Below, piece by piece: positions 61,090 through 64,000 of a DNA stretch of 64,000 nt; the first letter of the stretch is position 1, and each line of letters opens with the position of its first letter. The notes beneath the pieces are model-generated. The model had not been told where the DNA came from, did no database searches, and worked only from the letters and a program-made list of their open reading frames with translations. The stretch covers positions 1-64,000 of the forward strand of contig UQYV01000016.1 in NCBI GenBank assembly GCA_900545245.1. The letters are read 5' to 3'. Made by a program: the position numbers and the translations under genes. This DNA is from an uncultured Bacteroidales bacterium (GTDB lineage: Bacteria; Bacteroidota; Bacteroidia; Bacteroidales; UBA932).

Positions 61090-61614
61090 ATGGCGGAAAA
61101 TAGTGAAAAACAGGAGCATACCGCTCCGATATATCTTTATACAGACGGAGCTTCGAGCGGAAATCCCGGACCGGGAGGTTATGGGGTTGTGCTGAAGTGC
61201 GGAAACTACACTCGTGAAATTAGCGGCGGGTTTGCCTGCACGACGAACAACCGTATGGAACTGTTGGCAGTGATAAAGGGGCTTGAGGCAATAAAATGGC
61301 ATCCTGCGACGGTCTATGTGGTCAGCGATTCGTCATACGTTGTCAAGGCAATCAACGAGAGGTGGCTTGCCAAGTGGAAATCCAAGGGCTACGCCAAGGT
61401 CAAAAATCCGGATTTATGGATGAGATTGGAGCCTCTTCTGAACATGCACAATGTCACATTTTATTGGATTAAGGGGCATGCCGGACATCCTGAAAACGAA
61501 CGTTGCGATGCCCTTGCCGTGGTAGCCGGGGCGGGTGCAGTCGCGGCAGGAAAGATTCTTCCCGAGGACGCTGGATATTTGCAGCAGACATCTAATAGCG
61601 CGACTCTTTTGTAG
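61090..61614 (+). CDS. rnhA: Ribonuclease HI
   Basis: The 174-residue enzyme cleaves RNA in RNA-DNA hybrids. The catalytic Asp-Glu-Asp-Asp set is visible in YTDGASSGNPGPGGYG (first Asp), TNNRMELLAV (Glu), VVSDSSYVVKAI (Asp) and HAGHPENERCDALA (last Asp). A short C-terminal extension (about 25 residues) follows the core. It lies 62 bases after pdxA. Confidence 0.94.
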   Translation: MAENSEKQEHTAPIYLYTDGASSGNPGPGGYGVVLKCGNYTREISGGFACTTNNRMELLAVIKGLEAIKWHPATVYVVSDSSYVVKAINERWLAKWKSKGYAKVKNPDLWMRLEPLLNMHNVTFYWIKGHAGHPENERCDALAVVAGAGAVAAGKILPEDAGYLQQTSNSATLL

Positions 61615-61673
61615 TCATAGGCTTTCTTCTTTCGAGAAAGGGGAACGCTATTTCATATATTCTCCTAATTTGT

Positions 61674-61681
61674 TATATTTG
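61674..61681 (+). promoter_or_regulatory. Candidate -7 box for secA
   Basis: TATATTTG fits TAnnTTTG and would start transcription about 80 bases before the secA ATG. The leader also contains a small hairpin GCACAAtgcTTGTGC near 61693-61707. Confidence 0.55.
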
Positions 61682-61769
61682 CAGGATTTTAGGCACAATG
61701 CTTGTGCATTGCGCGCCGCGCTCGTGTGTAGTGCGGGCGGTCGTATCGAGAAAATAAAATTTAAGATAA

Positions 61770-64000
61770 ATGGGATTAGCAGACATTTTCAAGAAACTCT
61801 TCGGAACCAAGGCCGAGCGGGACATGAAGGCGATAAAACCTCTTCTCGACAAGGTTCTTGCGGCATACGAAGACATTGACAAACTGTCGAACGACGAACT
61901 CAGAGCGAAAACGGAGGAACTCAAAGCCTTTGTCGCATCGCGTATCGCCGACGACGAGAAGAGGATTGCGGAAATCAAGGCGCAACTTGATGGGGATCTT
62001 GCGATCGAGGAGAAGGAAAAACTCGCGACGGAGTCTGACAAACTCGTAAAGAAAGTTGACGAGGATATAGAAACGGCTCTGAACGAGATTCTTCCGCAGG
62101 CATTTGCAATAATGAAATCCACTGCGAGAAGGTTTGCCCAGAATGCGGAGGTCGAGGTTACGGCAAACGACTTTGACCGTAAGCTTGCGGCTTCGCACGA
62201 TTTCGTGGAGATCCGTCCGGGTAAGGATGGCGAACCGGATAAGGCGGTGTGGTTCAACAGCTGGACGGCCGGCGGCAATAGGATTACATGGGATATGGTT
62301 CACTATGACGTGCAGCTCATAGGCGGTATCGTCCTGCATCAGGGAAAAATTGCAGAGATGGCAACCGGAGAGGGTAAAACTCTCGTGGCGACACTTCCTG
62401 TTTTCCTCAATGCACTCTCCGGAAAGGGAGTTCACATGGTCACTGTCAACGACTACCTCTCAAAACGAGACTCCGAGTGGATGGGACCTCTCTATATGTT
62501 CCACGGACTCAGCGTCGATTGCATCGACAAACACGAGCCGAATTCGGACGCACGCCGCAGGGCATACGCTTGTGACATCACGTTCGGAACGAACAACGAA
62601 TTCGGCTTCGACTACCTCCGCGACAACATGGCGTTCAGCCAGCAGGACCTCGTACAGAGGAAACATCAGTATGCGATTGTCGATGAGGTCGACTCCGTTC
62701 TCATCGACGATGCAAGGACTCCGCTCATCATATCAGGTCCGGTGGAGAGGGGAGACGACCAGCAGTTCGCGCAGTATAAGCCGTTTGTGGAGAACCTCTA
62801 CAATAAGCAGAAGGCTTTGGTTACCGGCATTCTCAACGATGCGAAGAAACTCATAGCTGAGGGTAACGAAAAGGAAGGCGGCGTTCTTCTGTTCCGTGCC
62901 TACAAGGGCTATCCTAAATATCGTCCGCTCATCAAGTTCCTCAGCGAGCCGGGCATGAAGCAGCTTCTCCAGAAGGTTGAAAACTACTACATCCAGGACA
63001 ACGAGAAGGAAATGCCGTACATTACGGATCCGCTCTACTTTGTCATCAACGAGAAGCAGAACACCGTGGACATGACGGACAAGGGACGCGACCTGCTTGC
63101 ACAGTCTGTCAATGACGATAACTTCTTCGTCCTTCCTGACGTCGGTTCTGCAATTGCCGAGATTGAGAAGACGACGACAGACCCTGCAGAGAAGCGGCAG
63201 AAGAAGGATGAACTTATGGCCGACTTCGCCCTCAAAAGCGAGCGTGTGCACACTGTCATCCAGCTTCTGAAAGCATACACGATGTTCGAGCTCAATGTCG
63301 ACTACATCATTTCCGATGACGGAAAAATCAAGATTGTCGACGAACAGACAGGTCGTATTATGGAGGGACGCCGCTGGAGCGACGGACTCCATCAGGCAGT
63401 GGAGGCGAAGGAAAACGTGAAGGTTGAGGCCGCGACACAGACATTCGCGACCATCACCCTCCAGAACTATTTCCGTATGTATCACAAGCTTGCCGGAATG
63501 ACGGGTACGGCGGAGACTGAGGCAGGAGAGTTCTGGAGCATCTACAAACTTGACGTGGTTGTCATCCCGACGAACAGGCCGATTGCGAGAATTGACCACA
63601 ACGACCTGATCTACAAGACAAAACAGGCTAAGTACAACGCTGTGATAGAGAAAGTCATCGAACTCAGGGAGCAGGGACGTCCGGTGCTTGTCGGAACAAC
63701 TGATGTGGACACGTCTGAACTTCTCAGCAGGATGTTCCTCCGCAGGGGCATCAAGGCGCAGGTTCTTAACGCGAAACAGCATGCCCGTGAGGCCGAGATT
63801 GTCGCTCAGGCGGGTCAGTCCAGCACGGTTACCATCGCCACCAACATGGCCGGTCGTGGTACGGATATCAAGCTTTCTCCTGAGGTTCGCGAGGCAGGTG
63901 GTCTTGCCATCATCGGAACCGAGCGCCACGACAGCCGCCGCGTTGACCGCCAGTTGCGTGGACGTGCGGGACGTCAGGGCGACCCGGGCTCATCCATATT
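61770..64000 (+). CDS. secA: Preprotein translocase ATPase SecA (5' part)
   Basis: The first 743 codons of SecA, cut by the window edge; the full Bacteroidota protein is usually over 1000 residues. It begins [20 protein letters not shown]. The Walker A region is [17 protein letters not shown], the DEAD-type box is [16 protein letters not shown], and motifs [16 protein letters not shown] and [15 protein letters not shown] follow, plus [20 protein letters not shown] near the edge. Between the two ATPase lobes lies the preprotein cross-linking domain. SecA drives export through SecYEG and would serve the many lipoproteins and barrels of this window. Confidence 0.96.
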   Translation, partial: MGLADIFKKLFGTKAERDMKAIKPLLDKVLAAYEDIDKLSNDELRAKTEELKAFVASRIADDEKRIAEIKAQLDGDLAIEEKEKLATESDKLVKKVDEDIETALNEILPQAFAIMKSTARRFAQNAEVEVTANDFDRKLAASHDFVEIRPGKDGEPDKAVWFNSWTAGGNRITWDMVHYDVQLIGGIVLHQGKIAEMATGEGKTLVATLPVFLNALSGKGVHMVTVNDYLSKRDSEWMGPLYMFHGLSVDCIDKHEPNSDARRRAYACDITFGTNNEFGFDYLRDNMAFSQQDLVQRKHQYAIVDEVDSVLIDDARTPLIISGPVERGDDQQFAQYKPFVENLYNKQKALVTGILNDAKKLIAEGNEKEGGVLLFRAYKGYPKYRPLIKFLSEPGMKQLLQKVENYYIQDNEKEMPYITDPLYFVINEKQNTVDMTDKGRDLLAQSVNDDNFFVLPDVGSAIAEIEKTTTDPAEKRQKKDELMADFALKSERVHTVIQLLKAYTMFELNVDYIISDDGKIKIVDEQTGRIMEGRRWSDGLHQAVEAKENVKVEAATQTFATITLQNYFRMYHKLAGMTGTAETEAGEFWSIYKLDVVVIPTNRPIARIDHNDLIYKTKQAKYNAVIEKVIELREQGRPVLVGTTDVDTSELLSRMFLRRGIKAQVLNAKQHAREAEIVAQAGQSSTVTIATNMAGRGTDIKLSPEVREAGGLAIIGTERHDSRRVDRQLRGRAGRQGDPGSSI

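Noticed and set aside
62733..63929. Antisense open frame within secA
   Set aside because: Shadow of the secA coding sequence; no start region or motif.

Overview
This window is chromosomal DNA from a Bacteroidota bacterium, most probably an uncultured member of the order Bacteroidales. The evidence is a SusC/SusD pair with ECF sigma factor and FecR anti-sigma, fimbrillin-type lipoproteins, the glycine-lipid genes glsB/glsA, GSCFA, DUF3276 and DUF5606 proteins, and many promoters with the Bacteroidota -7 element TAnnTTTG in place of clear Shine-Dalgarno sites. I saw no tRNA, rRNA, CRISPR array, phage or transposase gene.

Region by region. 1-5.3 kb: a small lipoprotein, an FMN riboswitch directly in front of a TonB-dependent receptor (a predicted flavin importer), a cluster of five hairpins, and ffh. 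5.3-8 kb: a membrane-anchored AraC regulator, then an overlapping SatD-like/DUF3307 pair behind two palindromes. 8-16.8 kb: two fimbrillin-like lipoproteins (one with GLUG repeats), a GSCFA protein, an outer-membrane barrel, a 5'-nucleotidase-like lipoprotein and a BASS-type transporter. 16.8-20 kb: two tandem purine nucleoside phosphorylases and an MTA/SAH deaminase, a nucleoside salvage group. 20-30.4 kb: housekeeping genes: a coiled-coil protein, zapA, a structured RNA that may be 6S RNA, rny, dsbD, a 50-residue protein, DUF3276, nusB, yajC, a YbbR protein, DUF5606, rimO and a lipoprotein. 30.5-36.7 kb: glsB-glsA, then glpC, glpB and glpA.

36.9-56.5 kb is the main accessory unit, all on the minus strand. 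In transcription order it holds a frameshifted S9 peptidase, ECF sigma, FecR, SusC, SusD, an EEP-family hydrolase, a lipoprotein, a second EEP hydrolase, a second lipoprotein, two GH89 alpha-N-acetylglucosaminidases, glycerate kinase and a GntP permease. Most junctions from SusC to GntP are overlapping or very short. The set reads as a glycan-utilisation locus for an alpha-GlcNAc-containing, possibly phosphodiester- or glycerate-bearing substrate. 56.6-64 kb: a WYL regulator, recG, pdxA, rnhA and the 5' part of secA, which runs off the window.

Beyond the genes, the most notable signals are: (i) a hairpin-rich element of about 115-120 bp in three copies, each just after a stop codon and on the sense strand of that gene; (ii) a second dispersed element of about 65 bp built on a GTGTAC/GTACAC palindrome, also three copies; (iii) an Asn/Asp difference at the predicted base-specificity position of the two phosphorylases; (iv) the linkage of glycerate genes to GH89 and EEP enzymes.
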